A stretch of 64,000 bases of DNA from Streptomyces antarcticus. GTDB taxonomy: Bacteria; Actinomycetota; Actinomycetes; Streptomycetales; Streptomycetaceae. Of the stretch, positions 8,815 through 19,686 are shown in pieces; positions within the stretch are counted from its first letter, which is position 1, and every line of letters starts with the position of its first letter. The DNA lies in the NCBI RefSeq assembly GCF_026627255.1, contig NZ_JAPNLM010000001.1, positions 248,001 through 312,000 of the forward strand. Direction: 5' to 3'. The position numbers and the translations under genes were made by a program. The notes beneath the pieces are model-generated. The model did not search any database, had not been told where the DNA came from, and saw only the letters and a list, made by a program, of their open reading frames with translations.

Positions 8815-10329
8815 TCAGCCCTCGGAGACGCCCAGGCGCTCCAGGATGAGCTCCTTGACGCGCGCCGCGTCGGCCTGGCCGCGGGTGGTCTTCATGACCG
8901 CTCCGACCAGGGCGCCGACGGCGGCGACCTTGCCGCCGCGGATCTTGTCCGCGATGGCCGCGTTGCCCGCGATGGCCTCGTCCACGGCCGCGCCGAGCGC
9001 GCCCTCGTCCGAGACGACCTTCAGGCCGCGCTTCTCGACGACCTCGTCCGGGGTGCCCTCGCCGGCGAGGACGCCTTCGAGGACCTGGCGGGCCAGCTTG
9101 TCGTTCAGCTCGCCGGCCGCGACGAGCGCCGCGACCCGGGCGACCTGCGCCGGGGTGATCGGCAGCTCGTCGACGACGACGCCCTGCTCGTTGGCGTTGC
9201 GGGCCAGCTCGCCCATCCACCACTTGCGCGCGGCGGCCGGGTCGGCGCCCGCCTCGGTCGTGGCGACGATGGAGTCCACCGCGCCCGCGTTGAGGATCGA
9301 CTGCATGTCGTGCTCGGTGACGCCCCACTCCTCGCGGAGCCGGTTGCGGCGCGTGCGCGGCATCTCGGGCAGACCGCCGCGCAGCTCCTCGACCCAGGTG
9401 CGGGCCGGGGCCACGGGGACCAGGTCGGGCTCCGGGAAGTACCGGTAGTCCTCGGCGTTGTCCTTGATGCGGCCGGCCGTGGTCGAGCCGTCCTCCTCGT
9501 GGAAGTGCCGGGTCTCCTGCACGATCGAGCCGCCCGAGGTGAGCACCGCGGCGTGGCGCTGGATCTCGTAGCGGGCCGCGCGCTCCACGGACCGCAGCGA
9601 GTTGACGTTCTTGGTCTCCGAGCGGGTGCCCAGGGGCGCCTCGGGGCTCGGGCGCAGCGACAGGTTGACGTCGCAGCGCATCTGGCCCTTGTCCATGCGG
9701 GCCTCGGAGACGCCGAGCGCCTTGATGACCTCGCGCAGCTCGGCGACGTACGCCTTGGCGACCTCGGGGGCCCGCTCGCCGGCGCCCTCGATCGGCTTGG
9801 TGACGATCTCGATGAGGGGGATGCCGGCGCGGTTGTAGTCCAGCAGCGAGTGGGACGCGCCGTGGATGCGTCCGGTGGCACCGCCGACGTGCAGCGACTT
9901 GCCGGTGTCCTCCTCCATGTGGGCGCGCTCGATCTCCACGCGGAAGATCTCGCCGTCCTCCAGCTGCACGTCGAGGAAGCCGTTGAAGGCGATCGGCTCG
10001 TCGTACTGGGAGGTCTGGAAGTTCTTCGGCATGTCCGGGTAGAAGTAGTTCTTCCGGGCGAAGCGGCACCACTCGGCGATCTCGCAGTTCAGCGCGAGAC
10101 CGATCTTGATGGCGGACTCGATGCCGATCTCGTTGACGACCGGGAGGGCGCCGGGCAGGCCCAGGCAGACCGGGCAGGTCTGCGAGTTGGGCTCGGCGCC
10201 CAGCTCGGTCGAGCAGCCGCAGAACATCTTGGTCCTGGTGCCGAGCTCGACATGGACCTCCAGGCCCATGACGGGGTCGAACGAGGCGAGAGCGTCCTCG
10301 TACGACAGCAGTTCGGTGAAGGTGGTCAC
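8815..10329 (-). CDS. gatB: Asp-tRNA(Asn)/Glu-tRNA(Gln) amidotransferase subunit B
   Basis: The 504-residue GatB subunit of the GatCAB complex. It binds misacylated Glu-tRNA(Gln) or Asp-tRNA(Asn), activates the side chain with ATP and uses ammonia from GatA to make Gln- or Asn-tRNA. The N-terminus is diagnostic: [19 protein letters not shown] with [24 protein letters not shown], whose four cysteines form the zinc site. The C-terminal YqeY-like tail domain is complete, and the protein has the family's usual length. The start is a GTG at 10329. It is the last gene of gatC-gatA-small protein-gatB, 16 bases after the small gene. The hairpin at 8763-8805 probably ends the transcript. Confidence 0.97.
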   Translation of the reverse strand: MTTFTELLSYEDALASFDPVMGLEVHVELGTRTKMFCGCSTELGAEPNSQTCPVCLGLPGALPVVNEIGIESAIKIGLALNCEIAEWCRFARKNYFYPDMPKNFQTSQYDEPIAFNGFLDVQLEDGEIFRVEIERAHMEEDTGKSLHVGGATGRIHGASHSLLDYNRAGIPLIEIVTKPIEGAGERAPEVAKAYVAELREVIKALGVSEARMDKGQMRCDVNLSLRPSPEAPLGTRSETKNVNSLRSVERAARYEIQRHAAVLTSGGSIVQETRHFHEEDGSTTAGRIKDNAEDYRYFPEPDLVPVAPARTWVEELRGGLPEMPRTRRNRLREEWGVTEHDMQSILNAGAVDSIVATTEAGADPAAARKWWMGELARNANEQGVVVDELPITPAQVARVAALVAAGELNDKLARQVLEGVLAGEGTPDEVVEKRGLKVVSDEGALGAAVDEAIAGNAAIADKIRGGKVAAVGALVGAVMKTTRGQADAARVKELILERLGVSEG

Positions 10330-10345
10330 GGTGAAACTTTCCCTC

Positions 10346-10591
10346 TCAGCCCAGCAGGACGTCTTCGTCGCCCAGTCGCTTCAGCTCGCGGTACAGGATC
10401 GCGAGGCCGGTGACGATGGCGGCGGCGGACACGGCGGCGTCGACGAGCTTCAGCACGTCGTTCTCGGAGCGGGCCTTCTTCACCTGCTTCAGCACGCTGA
10501 GCGCGCCGAAGGCGGTGGTGCCGATCGACAGGTAGGTGCCGGTCTTGGACTTCCTGAAGCCCTTGGCCTTGGACAGTGCACTGGTGCTCAC
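10346..10591 (-). CDS. Small conserved protein between gatA and gatB
   Basis: An 81-residue protein starting [19 protein letters not shown] hydrophobic stretch (residues about 20-32) is followed by a basic, amphipathic segment [18 protein letters not shown] and one likely transmembrane helix, [17 protein letters not shown]. The GTG start overlaps the gatA stop codon by four bases, so translation is probably coupled to gatA, and gatB follows 16 bases later. No known motif is visible and I do not recognise a function. Its position inside the amidotransferase operon is notable but does not prove a role in tRNA amidation. Confidence 0.8.
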   Translation of the reverse strand: MSTSALSKAKGFRKSKTGTYLSIGTTAFGALSVLKQVKKARSENDVLKLVDAAVSAAAIVTGLAILYRELKRLGDEDVLLG

Positions 10592-12081
10592 AGCGACGGT
10601 GCCTCCTCAAGCAGCGGGTGACCCCAACGTGCGATGAAGGCGGCCTCGACGGCCGCGCCGACCTTGTAGAGCCGGTCGTCCTTCATCGCCGGGGCGATGA
10701 TTTGCAGCCCGACCGGGAGACCGTCCTCCGGAGCCAGGCCGCAGGGGAGCGACATGGCGGAGTTGCCGGCCAGGTTGGTCGGGATGGTGCACAGGTCCGC
10801 GAGGTACATGGCGAGGGGGTCGTCGGTGCGCTCGCCGATCGGGAAGGCGGTGGTCGGGGTCGTCGGGGAGACGATGACGTCGACCTGCTCGAAGGACTTC
10901 TCGAAGTCCTTGGTGATGAGCGTGCGGACCTTCTGGGCGGAGCCGTAGTACGCGTCGTAGTAGCCGGAGCTGAGCGCGTACGTGCCGAGGATGATGCGGC
11001 GCTTGACCTCGTCGCCGAAGCCGGCTTCGCGGGTCAGGGCGGTGACGTCCTCGGCGGACTTGGTGCCGTCGTCGCCGACGCGCAGGCCGTAGCGCATGGC
11101 GTCGAAGCGGGCCAGGTTGGAGGAGCACTCGGACGGCGCGATCAGGTAGTACGCGGCCATCGCGAGGTCGAAGGACGGGCAGTCCAGCTCGACGATCTCG
11201 GCGCCGAGCTCGCGCAGGAGCTCCACCGACTCGTTGAAGCGCTGGACGACGCCGGCCTGGTAGCCCTCGCCGGCGAACTGCTTGACGACACCGACGCGCA
11301 TGCCGGCGACGGAGCCGTTGCGGGCGGCCTCGACGACCGGCGGGACCGGGGCGTCGATGGAGGTGGAGTCCATCGGGTCGTGGCCGGCGATGACCTCGTG
11401 GAGGAGGGCCGCGTCCAGGACCGTACGGGCGCAGGGGCCGCCCTGGTCGAGGGAGGAGGAGAAGGCCACCATGCCGTAGCGCGAGACGCCGCCGTAGGTG
11501 GGCTTGACGCCGACCGTGCCGGTGACGGCGGCGGGCTGGCGGATGGAGCCGCCGGTGTCCGTGCCGATGGCCAGCGGGGCCTGGAAGGCGGCCAGCGCGG
11601 CCGCGGAGCCGCCGCCGGAGCCGCCGGGGATCCGGGTGAGGTCCCAGGGGTTGCCGGTGGGTCCGTAGGCGCTGTTCTCGGTGGAGGACCCCATGGCGAA
11701 CTCGTCCATGTTGGTCTTGCCGAGGATGACGACGTCGGCTTCCTTCAGCTTGCGCGTCAGGGTGGCGTCGTACGGCGGGATCCAGCCTTCGAGGATCTTC
11801 GAGCCGACGGTGGTCGGGATCCCGACGGTGGTGAAGATGTCCTTGAGGGCGAGCGGGACGCCGGCCAGCGGGCCGAGCTTCTCGCCGGCCGCGCGCTTGG
11901 CGTCGACGGCGCGCGCCTGGGCGAGCGCGCCCTCGCGGTCGACGTGCAGGAAGGCGTGCACCTTCTCGTCGGTCGCGTCGATGCGGGCCAGGTGGGCCTC
12001 GGTGACCTCGACGGCCGTGAGCTCGCCGGAGGCGATCTTCTCGGCGGTCTGTGCGGCGGTGAGCCGGATGATGTCGGTCAT
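10588..12081 (-). CDS. gatA: Asp-tRNA(Asn)/Glu-tRNA(Gln) amidotransferase subunit A
   Basis: The 497-residue glutaminase subunit of GatCAB, from the amidase-signature family. The catalytic Ser-cisSer-Lys triad is visible as Lys80 (VPLALKD), Ser155 (PGGSGGGSA) and Ser179 ([10 protein letters not shown]), positions that match the well-studied bacterial GatA enzymes. It hydrolyses glutamine and channels ammonia to GatB. The ATG at 12081 begins [20 protein letters not shown], the usual GatA N-terminus. The reading frame is open further upstream, but that part overlaps gatC and is not coding. gatC ends five bases before it and the small gene overlaps its end by four bases, so the operon is tightly coupled. 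Confidence 0.97.
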   Translation of the reverse strand: MTDIIRLTAAQTAEKIASGELTAVEVTEAHLARIDATDEKVHAFLHVDREGALAQARAVDAKRAAGEKLGPLAGVPLALKDIFTTVGIPTTVGSKILEGWIPPYDATLTRKLKEADVVILGKTNMDEFAMGSSTENSAYGPTGNPWDLTRIPGGSGGGSAAALAAFQAPLAIGTDTGGSIRQPAAVTGTVGVKPTYGGVSRYGMVAFSSSLDQGGPCARTVLDAALLHEVIAGHDPMDSTSIDAPVPPVVEAARNGSVAGMRVGVVKQFAGEGYQAGVVQRFNESVELLRELGAEIVELDCPSFDLAMAAYYLIAPSECSSNLARFDAMRYGLRVGDDGTKSAEDVTALTREAGFGDEVKRRIILGTYALSSGYYDAYYGSAQKVRTLITKDFEKSFEQVDVIVSPTTPTTAFPIGERTDDPLAMYLADLCTIPTNLAGNSAMSLPCGLAPEDGLPVGLQIIAPAMKDDRLYKVGAAVEAAFIARWGHPLLEEAPSL

Positions 12082-12086
12082 GGTTG

Positions 12087-12383
12087 TTAGTCCTCCCCCA
12101 GGATCTGCGGCACCTTGAAACGCTGCTGCTCCTGGGCGGGAGCCCCGGAGAGCGCCTGCTCGGGGGTGAGCGAAGGACGGACCTCGTCCGCGCGCATGAC
12201 GTTCGTCAGGGGCAGCGGGTGGGAGGTCGGCGGAACGTCTTGGTCGGCGACCTCGGAAACGCGGGCGACCGCGCCGATGATGTCGTCGAGCTGTCCGGCG
12301 AAGTGGTCCAGCTCTTCGGCCTTGAGCTCCAGACGTGCCAGCCGAGCGAGGTGGGCGACCTCCTCGCGCGTGATGCCAGGCAT
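12087..12383 (-). CDS. gatC: Asp-tRNA(Asn)/Glu-tRNA(Gln) amidotransferase subunit C
   Basis: The 98-residue GatC subunit, which wraps around GatA and GatB and stabilises the complex. The N-terminal [21 protein letters not shown] is the conserved GatC signature, and the C-terminal [26 protein letters not shown] is the usual tail that contacts GatA. The ATG at 12383 has a GAGGAT ribosome binding site. It is the first gene of the gatCA-small-gatB operon, with a candidate -10 box about 45 bases upstream. Confidence 0.96.
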   Translation of the reverse strand: MPGITREEVAHLARLARLELKAEELDHFAGQLDDIIGAVARVSEVADQDVPPTSHPLPLTNVMRADEVRPSLTPEQALSGAPAQEQQRFKVPQILGED

Positions 12384-12425
12384 GCGGCGATCCTCTGGGG
12401 TGGTGAGCGTGTGGTTTCGGGCCCA

Positions 12426-12431
12426 ATCCTA
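12426..12431 (-). promoter_or_regulatory. Candidate -10 box for the gatCAB operon
   Basis: On the minus strand the hexamer TAGGAT, a common -10 box for the main Streptomyces sigma factor, lies 43 bases upstream of the gatC start. No convincing -35 box was found at the right spacing, so this is a weak call. Confidence 0.35.
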
Positions 12432-12534
12432 TGGGGCTGGGCCCCGGACCCACGAAACCGGTTTCCGGCGGGCCGGTGCCGGAAGCCCGTGCGGGTCCGC
12501 TGCGCGGGGCATTCCGGGCGCCGCCCGGACGCGG

Positions 12535-12626
12535 CTCAAACGCCGGCGGGGCTGGAATTGCCCTGCGGGCAATCCAGCCGCGCCAGGCGGACGGCATCAG
12601 CCACATCAGCCCCGCCGGCGTTTGAG
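12535..12626. repeat. 20-bp perfect inverted repeat, Streptomyces intergenic type
   Basis: The arm CTCAAACGCCGGCGGGGCTG at 12535-12554 is repeated as its exact complement at 12607-12626. A smaller nested hairpin in the loop has ATTGCCC and GGGCAAT arms. The motif GCCCCGCCGGCGTTTGAG followed by a G-rich tail is, from memory, found in many copies between genes in Streptomyces genomes. Here it fills most of the gap between the end of the GGDEF-EAL gene and the start of gatC. Confidence 0.7.
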
Positions 12627-12684
12627 GCGCGGGGTCCGGGGCGGAGCCCCGGCAGCGGCGGCGCGCCCGCGAACCCTGGAGGGG

Positions 12685-14868
12685 TCAGCCCGCGTCGGCT
12701 TCGGCGGCCGCGAGTTCGGCCGAGATGTCCGCCGGGCGGCGCCAGCCGCGTTCCCCACGGGCCAGGAGCCACGCCGTGGCCTCCTGCGGCGGCATCGCGG
12801 CCGCGACCAGCCAGCCCTGCACCGCGTCGCAGCCCAGGTCCCGCAGCCGCTCCCACGTCTCGTCGTCCTCGACGCCCTCGGCCACCACGAGCAGGCCGAG
12901 CGAGTGCGCGAGGTCCACCGTGCACCGCACGATCTCGGCGTCCTGCGCGTCGACCGCCAGCCGGCCCACGAACGACCGGTCGATCTTCAGCTCGCTGACC
13001 GGCAGCCGCCGCAGGTGGACCAGGGAGGAGTAGCCGGTGCCGAAGTCGTCCAGCGACATCTTCACCCCGTAGCCGGTCAGGCCCGCCATGGTGTCGGCCG
13101 CCCGCTGGGGGTCCTCCAGCAGCACGTGTTCCGTTATCTCCAGCTGGAGGCCGCTCGCCGGGACCCCGTGCCGGGCCAGCCGGGCGGCGACCGCGCCGGC
13201 GAAGCCCGGGGTGTGGACGTCGCGGGGCGAGACGTTGACGGCGACGGGGACCTTGAGGCCCTGGGCCCGCCAGCGCGCCACCTGGGCGAGCGCGGTCTCC
13301 AGGACGTACTCGGTCAGGTGCGGCATCAGGCCGGAGGTCTCGGCGATCGCGATGAACTCGTCCGGGGACACCCGGCCGCGTTCCGGGTGGACCCAGCGGA
13401 CCAGCGCCTCCAGCCCCGCGACCTGGCCGTCGAAGCGGACCTTGGGCTGGTAGTGGAGCTCCACTTCGCCGGCGTCCAGGGCCCTGCGCAGGTCGCCGAG
13501 GAGGCCGAGCCGGTCGGGGGTGTTGCTGTCCCGCTTGGACTCGTACACCTCGACGCCGGTGCGGTCGCGCTTGGCCTGGTACATCGCGACGTCCGCGCGC
13601 CGCAGCAGCCCCTCCGCGTCCAGCGCGTGGTCGGGGAAGACGGCGACGCCGGCGCTGGCCTCCAGGACGAGGGTGAGACCGTCCAGGTCGAGCGGGGAGC
13701 TGAGCTCGGCCACCAGGTGGCGCGCGATCCGCTGGGCGCTGGTGGTGGAGTCGGCGACGGGCAGCAGGACGGCGAACTCGTCGCCGCCGAGGCGGGCCGC
13801 CTCGGCGTCCGCGGGCAGGGCCTTCTGCAGCCGGTCGGCGATCTGGAGGAGAAGCCGGTCGCCGGCGAGGTGGCCCAGGGTGTCGTTGACCGCGCGGAAG
13901 CGGTCCAGGTCGATCAGTACGAGCGCCGCCCGGGTGCCGAGGCGTTCGGCCTCGTCCAGGGCGGTCCAGGCGCGCTCCAGCAGCCACTGCCGGTTCGGCA
14001 GCCCGGTCAGCGGGTCCCGCAGCTGCTCCTCGGCGCGCGCCCGGGCGATCCACAGGGTGGAGTCGAGCGCGATCAGCGGGACGGCGAACAGGGGCAGCAG
14101 GACCGGCTGGGTGACGGCGACGACGCAGATCAGGGGGGCGATGCCGAGCAGGGCGACCGCCACTAAGGCCTGGCGGAGCAGGGCGGTGCGGGCGACGGTG
14201 GGCAGGCCGCCGCCGCGCGGGGACAGGGCGAGCCACAGCAGGAGCCGGGTGACGAGGAGGTAGGAGACGGCGACGAGGACGACCTCGGGCACCGCCTCCA
14301 CGTCCCAGGTACCGGGCTGCCACGGCGTCTCGACGGACGGCTCCTCGCCGAACAGGCCGAGTACGAGGGCGCCCGCGCCGATGCCGAGGATGTCCACGGA
14401 GCCGTGCAGCAGGCCCTGCCGCCAGCGGTGCCGGCGGGCGGCCCCGACGAGGGACACCACCGCGAGCGAGACGAGTCCGGCGGGCACCCAGCCGTACAGG
14501 AGGAGGACGCCGAGGGTCAGCGCGGCGCCCGAACCGGTGCCGCCCCACCACCGGTCGCGGCCGAGCGCGACGAGGTGGCCGACGATGATGCCGGTCAGCA
14601 GGGCGAGCGCCCAGCCGACCGTGCCGCCGGGGAACAGGGCCTGACGGCTGGTCAGTGCGGAGACGATGCCGGCCGCGAGGACGACGACGGACAGGCCCAC
14701 GACGACGAAGGGCAGCACGCCCCGCCCCTGGCCTCCCGCGCACGCACCGTTGTCCGGCGGCCGGGTGTCCGGCGTCCTGGCCCCCAGGACACCGAACCGG
14801 CCCGCCCGCATGGAAGGGCGTTCCCCGCCGAATTCAGGTGCCGGGTCGGCGCTTTCGGTGGGTTTCAT
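12685..14868 (-). CDS. Membrane GGDEF-EAL protein (CdgF-like)
   Basis: A 727-residue c-di-GMP turnover protein. The first 270 residues hold about seven or eight transmembrane helices. A GGDEF domain follows with the intact signature RLGGDEFAVLLP, then an EAL domain with LEALVRW, LQLEITEHVLLED, MSLDDFGTGYSSL, LKIDRSF and VVAEGVED, so the main metal and catalytic residues are all present. No RxxD inhibitory site is seen five residues before GGDEF, where PADAEAARL is found. Both cyclase and phosphodiesterase activity look possible. By neighbourhood (ligA on one side, gatCAB on the other) it resembles S. coelicolor SCO5495/CdgF, recalled from memory. c-di-GMP controls BldD and hence development. 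The ATG at 14868 with GAGGGAC upstream is preferred over one at 14904. Confidence 0.9.
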   Translation of the reverse strand: MKPTESADPAPEFGGERPSMRAGRFGVLGARTPDTRPPDNGACAGGQGRGVLPFVVVGLSVVVLAAGIVSALTSRQALFPGGTVGWALALLTGIIVGHLVALGRDRWWGGTGSGAALTLGVLLLYGWVPAGLVSLAVVSLVGAARRHRWRQGLLHGSVDILGIGAGALVLGLFGEEPSVETPWQPGTWDVEAVPEVVLVAVSYLLVTRLLLWLALSPRGGGLPTVARTALLRQALVAVALLGIAPLICVVAVTQPVLLPLFAVPLIALDSTLWIARARAEEQLRDPLTGLPNRQWLLERAWTALDEAERLGTRAALVLIDLDRFRAVNDTLGHLAGDRLLLQIADRLQKALPADAEAARLGGDEFAVLLPVADSTTSAQRIARHLVAELSSPLDLDGLTLVLEASAGVAVFPDHALDAEGLLRRADVAMYQAKRDRTGVEVYESKRDSNTPDRLGLLGDLRRALDAGEVELHYQPKVRFDGQVAGLEALVRWVHPERGRVSPDEFIAIAETSGLMPHLTEYVLETALAQVARWRAQGLKVPVAVNVSPRDVHTPGFAGAVAARLARHGVPASGLQLEITEHVLLEDPQRAADTMAGLTGYGVKMSLDDFGTGYSSLVHLRRLPVSELKIDRSFVGRLAVDAQDAEIVRCTVDLAHSLGLLVVAEGVEDDETWERLRDLGCDAVQGWLVAAAMPPQEATAWLLARGERGWRRPADISAELAAAEADAG

Positions 14869-15256
14869 GCCCGTCCCTCTCACAGCCGGCGATGCCGATG
14901 TCACGCGATGGCGCCGATCTCACGCCGTCACGGCCGGAAATCGCGTCCCGCAGCCGTGCACGACAGGCGCACCCCTCAACAGTAGGACGCGGGAGGCTCC
15001 CAGGGGCAGCGGTCGGCGGCGGTTGCCCGAATGCGACCCAGCCATCGTCATCAGTACGGTATCCGCCGAACGGGTGAGTTGGGACCAGGCCCCCCGGCCG
15101 TCCTTCCGATGATCCGACAGGTCACCGCCCTGCGAACAGCCCTGTACCGGCCGTTTGCCACCGCCCGCCGCGCCTGGCGTGCGCCCGCCCGTCCGGCCGC
15201 ACGCCACGCACCCGTATCCCGGGTCCACTCGCCCGGAAGGGTTCCCTTGTGGGGTA
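14869..15256. other. Intergenic gap between the GGDEF-EAL gene and ligA
   Basis: About 390 bases without a convincing gene. Frames open here on both strands lack ribosome binding sites and Streptomyces-like codon patterns. The part near 14869-15060 should hold the promoter of the GGDEF-EAL gene. I see no strong hairpin or repeat. Confidence 0.5.
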
Positions 15257-17488
<2,232 letters not shown>

Positions 17489-18472
17489 TCACTCAGGGTT
17501 GTCGGCGAGCGACCTCGCCGCTCTGACGCAATGCGCCTGCGCCGCGCGGGCGTAGGCGGGCGACGCGCCCGCCAGTCCGCACGACGGGGTGACCACGACG
17601 GACTCCGCCAGAGTCCCCGGGGCCAGTCCCAGCCTGCGCCAGAGCTTCCTGACACCCATGACGCTACCGCCCGGGTCCGACAACGGGCCGTCGGTCCCGG
17701 GCACCACTCCGGCGAAGAGTTTCGTACCGTCCTCGACGGCCTCCCCGATGGCGTCGTCCTCGCGCTCGGTGAGCAAGGAGAAATCGAACGACACACCCGT
17801 GACGCCGGCCCGCCGAAGCAGGGCGAAGGGGACTTCGGGCGCGCAGGAGTGCACGACGACCTCGCCGTCGTGGACGGCGACGAGGTCGCGCAGCGCGCCC
17901 TCGACGACCTGCCGGTCGACGGCGCGGTAGGTGCGGTAACCGCTCGCGGAGCGGACCCGGCCGAGCAGTACGGCGGTCAGGGAGGGCTCGTCGAGCTGGA
18001 GGACGATCTCGGCGCCGGGGATCCGCTTGCGCACGTCCGCCAGGTGCTCGCGCAGGCCCTCGGCGAGGGATCCGGCCAGGTCGCGGCAGGCCCCGGGGTC
18101 CTGCAGGACGGCTTCGCCGCCGTGCAGCTCCAGGGCCGCGGCGAGCGTCCAGGGCCCGACGGCCTGGACCTTGAGCCGGCCCTGGTAGCCCTGGGTGAAC
18201 TCCTCCAGGGCGTCGAGGTCCTCGCCGAGCCAGGACCGGGCGCGCCGGCTGTCGCGGCCGGGCCGGTCGCAGATCCGCCAGCCGCTCGGCTCGACGTGCG
18301 CGTACATGTCGACGAGCAGCCCCAGCGAGCGGCCGATCATGTCGGCGCCGGGGCCGCGGGCGGGCAGCTCGGCGAGGTACGGGAAGTCCTCGAAGGAGCC
18401 CGTGACGGTCCTGGCGGCCTCGCGGGCGTCCCCGCCGGGCAGCGAGCCGACTCCGGTGGCGCCCGCGCTCAT
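17489..18472 (-). CDS. MetE-like (cobalamin-independent methionine synthase family) protein
   Basis: A 327-residue protein with the fold of the MetE C-terminal domain: ATGVGSLPGGD at the N-terminus, LKVQAVGPWTLAAALEL, IVLQLDEPSLTAVLLG, VVVHSCAPEVPFALLRRAGV and VVVTPSCGLAGAS. The VHSCAPE and TPSCGLA motifs carry the usual zinc-site residues (His, Cys and a second Cys). The protein is less than half the length of MetE and has no N-terminal barrel, so it belongs to the short UroD/MetE group, whose methyl donor and acceptor are generally unknown. It overlaps the SDR gene upstream by four bases and precedes ligA, and is probably co-transcribed with both. Confidence 0.85.
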   Translation of the reverse strand: MSAGATGVGSLPGGDAREAARTVTGSFEDFPYLAELPARGPGADMIGRSLGLLVDMYAHVEPSGWRICDRPGRDSRRARSWLGEDLDALEEFTQGYQGRLKVQAVGPWTLAAALELHGGEAVLQDPGACRDLAGSLAEGLREHLADVRKRIPGAEIVLQLDEPSLTAVLLGRVRSASGYRTYRAVDRQVVEGALRDLVAVHDGEVVVHSCAPEVPFALLRRAGVTGVSFDFSLLTEREDDAIGEAVEDGTKLFAGVVPGTDGPLSDPGGSVMGVRKLWRRLGLAPGTLAESVVVTPSCGLAGASPAYARAAQAHCVRAARSLADNPE

Positions 18473-19158
18473 CGGCCGGGCCTGACGGTCAGGTCGTTGA
18501 CCTCGGCGTCGCGGGGCAGGTCGATGGCCATGACGATGGTGGTGGCCACGGACGCGGGGTCGATCCAGGCGGCGGGGTCGTAGTCCTTGCCCTCCTGGGA
18601 GTGCACCTTGGCCTGCATGGGGCTTGCGGTGCGGCCCGGGTAGACGGAGGTGACGCGGATGCCGTTCGGCCGCTCCTCGTCGCGCAGGGAGTCGGCCAGG
18701 GCCTTCAGGCCGTGCTTGGAGGCGGCGTACGCGCTCCAGTCGGCGTGCGCGCGCAGTCCGGCGCCGGAGTTCACGAAGACGATGTCCGCGCGGGAGGCCC
18801 GCAGGGTCGGCAGCAGCAGCCGGGTGACCTCGGCGGGGGCGATGAGGTTCACGTTGAGCTGCTGGTGCCAGGTCTTGGGGCGCAGGTCGCCGACGGGGCC
18901 GAGGTCGACGATCCCGGCGATGTGCAGCAGCGAGTCGATCCGCTCCGGGATCGCCTGCTTGGAGAACGCCCACGAGAGCCGGTCGGGGTCGGCGAGGTCG
19001 CCGACGAGGGCCGCGGACCCCGGGTAGCGGTCGACGAGCTGGCGGGCCCGGCCGGCGTCCCGGGCGAGGAGGACGAGGTCGTCGCCGCGGGCGTGCAGGC
19101 GGGCCGCGACGGCGGCGCCGATGCCGGATCCGGCACCGGTGATCAGGTGAGTAGCCAT
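18469..19158 (-). CDS. SDR-family oxidoreductase
   Basis: A 229-residue short-chain dehydrogenase/reductase. The nucleotide-binding Gly motif is LITGAGSGIGAAVA, the NAG-region equivalent is LHIAGIVD, and the catalytic pair is YAASKHG with an upstream serine (FVNSGAG). The protein ends ATTIVMAIDLPRDAEVNDLTVRPGR, common in Streptomyces SDR proteins of this group. The substrate is unknown. The start used is the ATG at 19158, and an in-frame ATG at 19167 would add three residues. Its stop overlaps the start of the MetE-like gene by four bases (ATGA), suggesting coupled translation. Confidence 0.9.
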   Translation of the reverse strand: MATHLITGAGSGIGAAVAARLHARGDDLVLLARDAGRARQLVDRYPGSAALVGDLADPDRLSWAFSKQAIPERIDSLLHIAGIVDLGPVGDLRPKTWHQQLNVNLIAPAEVTRLLLPTLRASRADIVFVNSGAGLRAHADWSAYAASKHGLKALADSLRDEERPNGIRVTSVYPGRTASPMQAKVHSQEGKDYDPAAWIDPASVATTIVMAIDLPRDAEVNDLTVRPGR

Positions 19159-19252
19159 GGTGCCCATGCTCGCACCCCGGCCGGGGGCTCCGGTGCAGGT
19201 GACCGGGCCCCCGCGACGTGTGCCCGTGCGGCGGCGGCCCCGGCCGGCCGGG

Positions 19253-19597
19253 TCAGAGCCCCGCGGCTTCGCGCAGCCCGGCGGCCGTCTTTGCCGCGTC
19301 GTAGTCGGCCGGGACGCCCTCGACCAGGATGACCTCGCCCGGGACGTGGTCGGTGCGCAGCGGGATGATCGCCTGGTAGGCGTCGGAGGCGTACCAGGCG
19401 CGGGCCCGCTCCAGGTCGGGGAAGCCGACCACGACGACCGTGCCGGGGAAGGGGCCCTCCAGGACCTCGACCTCGCGGCCGTGGACGAGGAAGCGGCCGC
19501 CGAAGGGGTCCATGGTGGCCTGGATCGCCTCGATGTAGCGCAGGACGTCCTCGTTCACGGTCTCGGGTCGTATGTGGGCGATGGCGTACGCGGTCAT
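19253..19597 (-). CDS. DUF1330 domain protein
   Basis: A 114-residue protein with the DUF1330 ferredoxin-like fold. Typical segments are YIEAIQATMDPFGGRFLVHG, VEVLEGPFPGTVVVVGFPD, ERARAWYASDAYQAIIPLR and GEVILVEGVPADYD. DUF1330 proteins are small dimeric alpha/beta barrels related to antibiotic monooxygenases, but no reaction has been fixed for the family. It is read in the same direction as the SDR gene, with 94 bases between them, and may share its transcript. Confidence 0.88.
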   Translation of the reverse strand: MTAYAIAHIRPETVNEDVLRYIEAIQATMDPFGGRFLVHGREVEVLEGPFPGTVVVVGFPDLERARAWYASDAYQAIIPLRTDHVPGEVILVEGVPADYDAAKTAAGLREAAGL

Positions 19598-19686
19598 GGC
19601 GGTCTCCCCTGTCGGACGGATGCCCGTTGCCGGGCCGGTTCCCCGATCCTGTCAGCGGCCCGGCGGGGGGTCGATGACCCGAGGGG

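Noticed and set aside
6752..10072. A 1106-residue minus-strand frame across the kinase gene and gatB
   Set aside because: It is the out-of-frame shadow of gatB and the antisense of the kinase gene; composition is Arg/Gly/Pro/Ala-rich with no domain.
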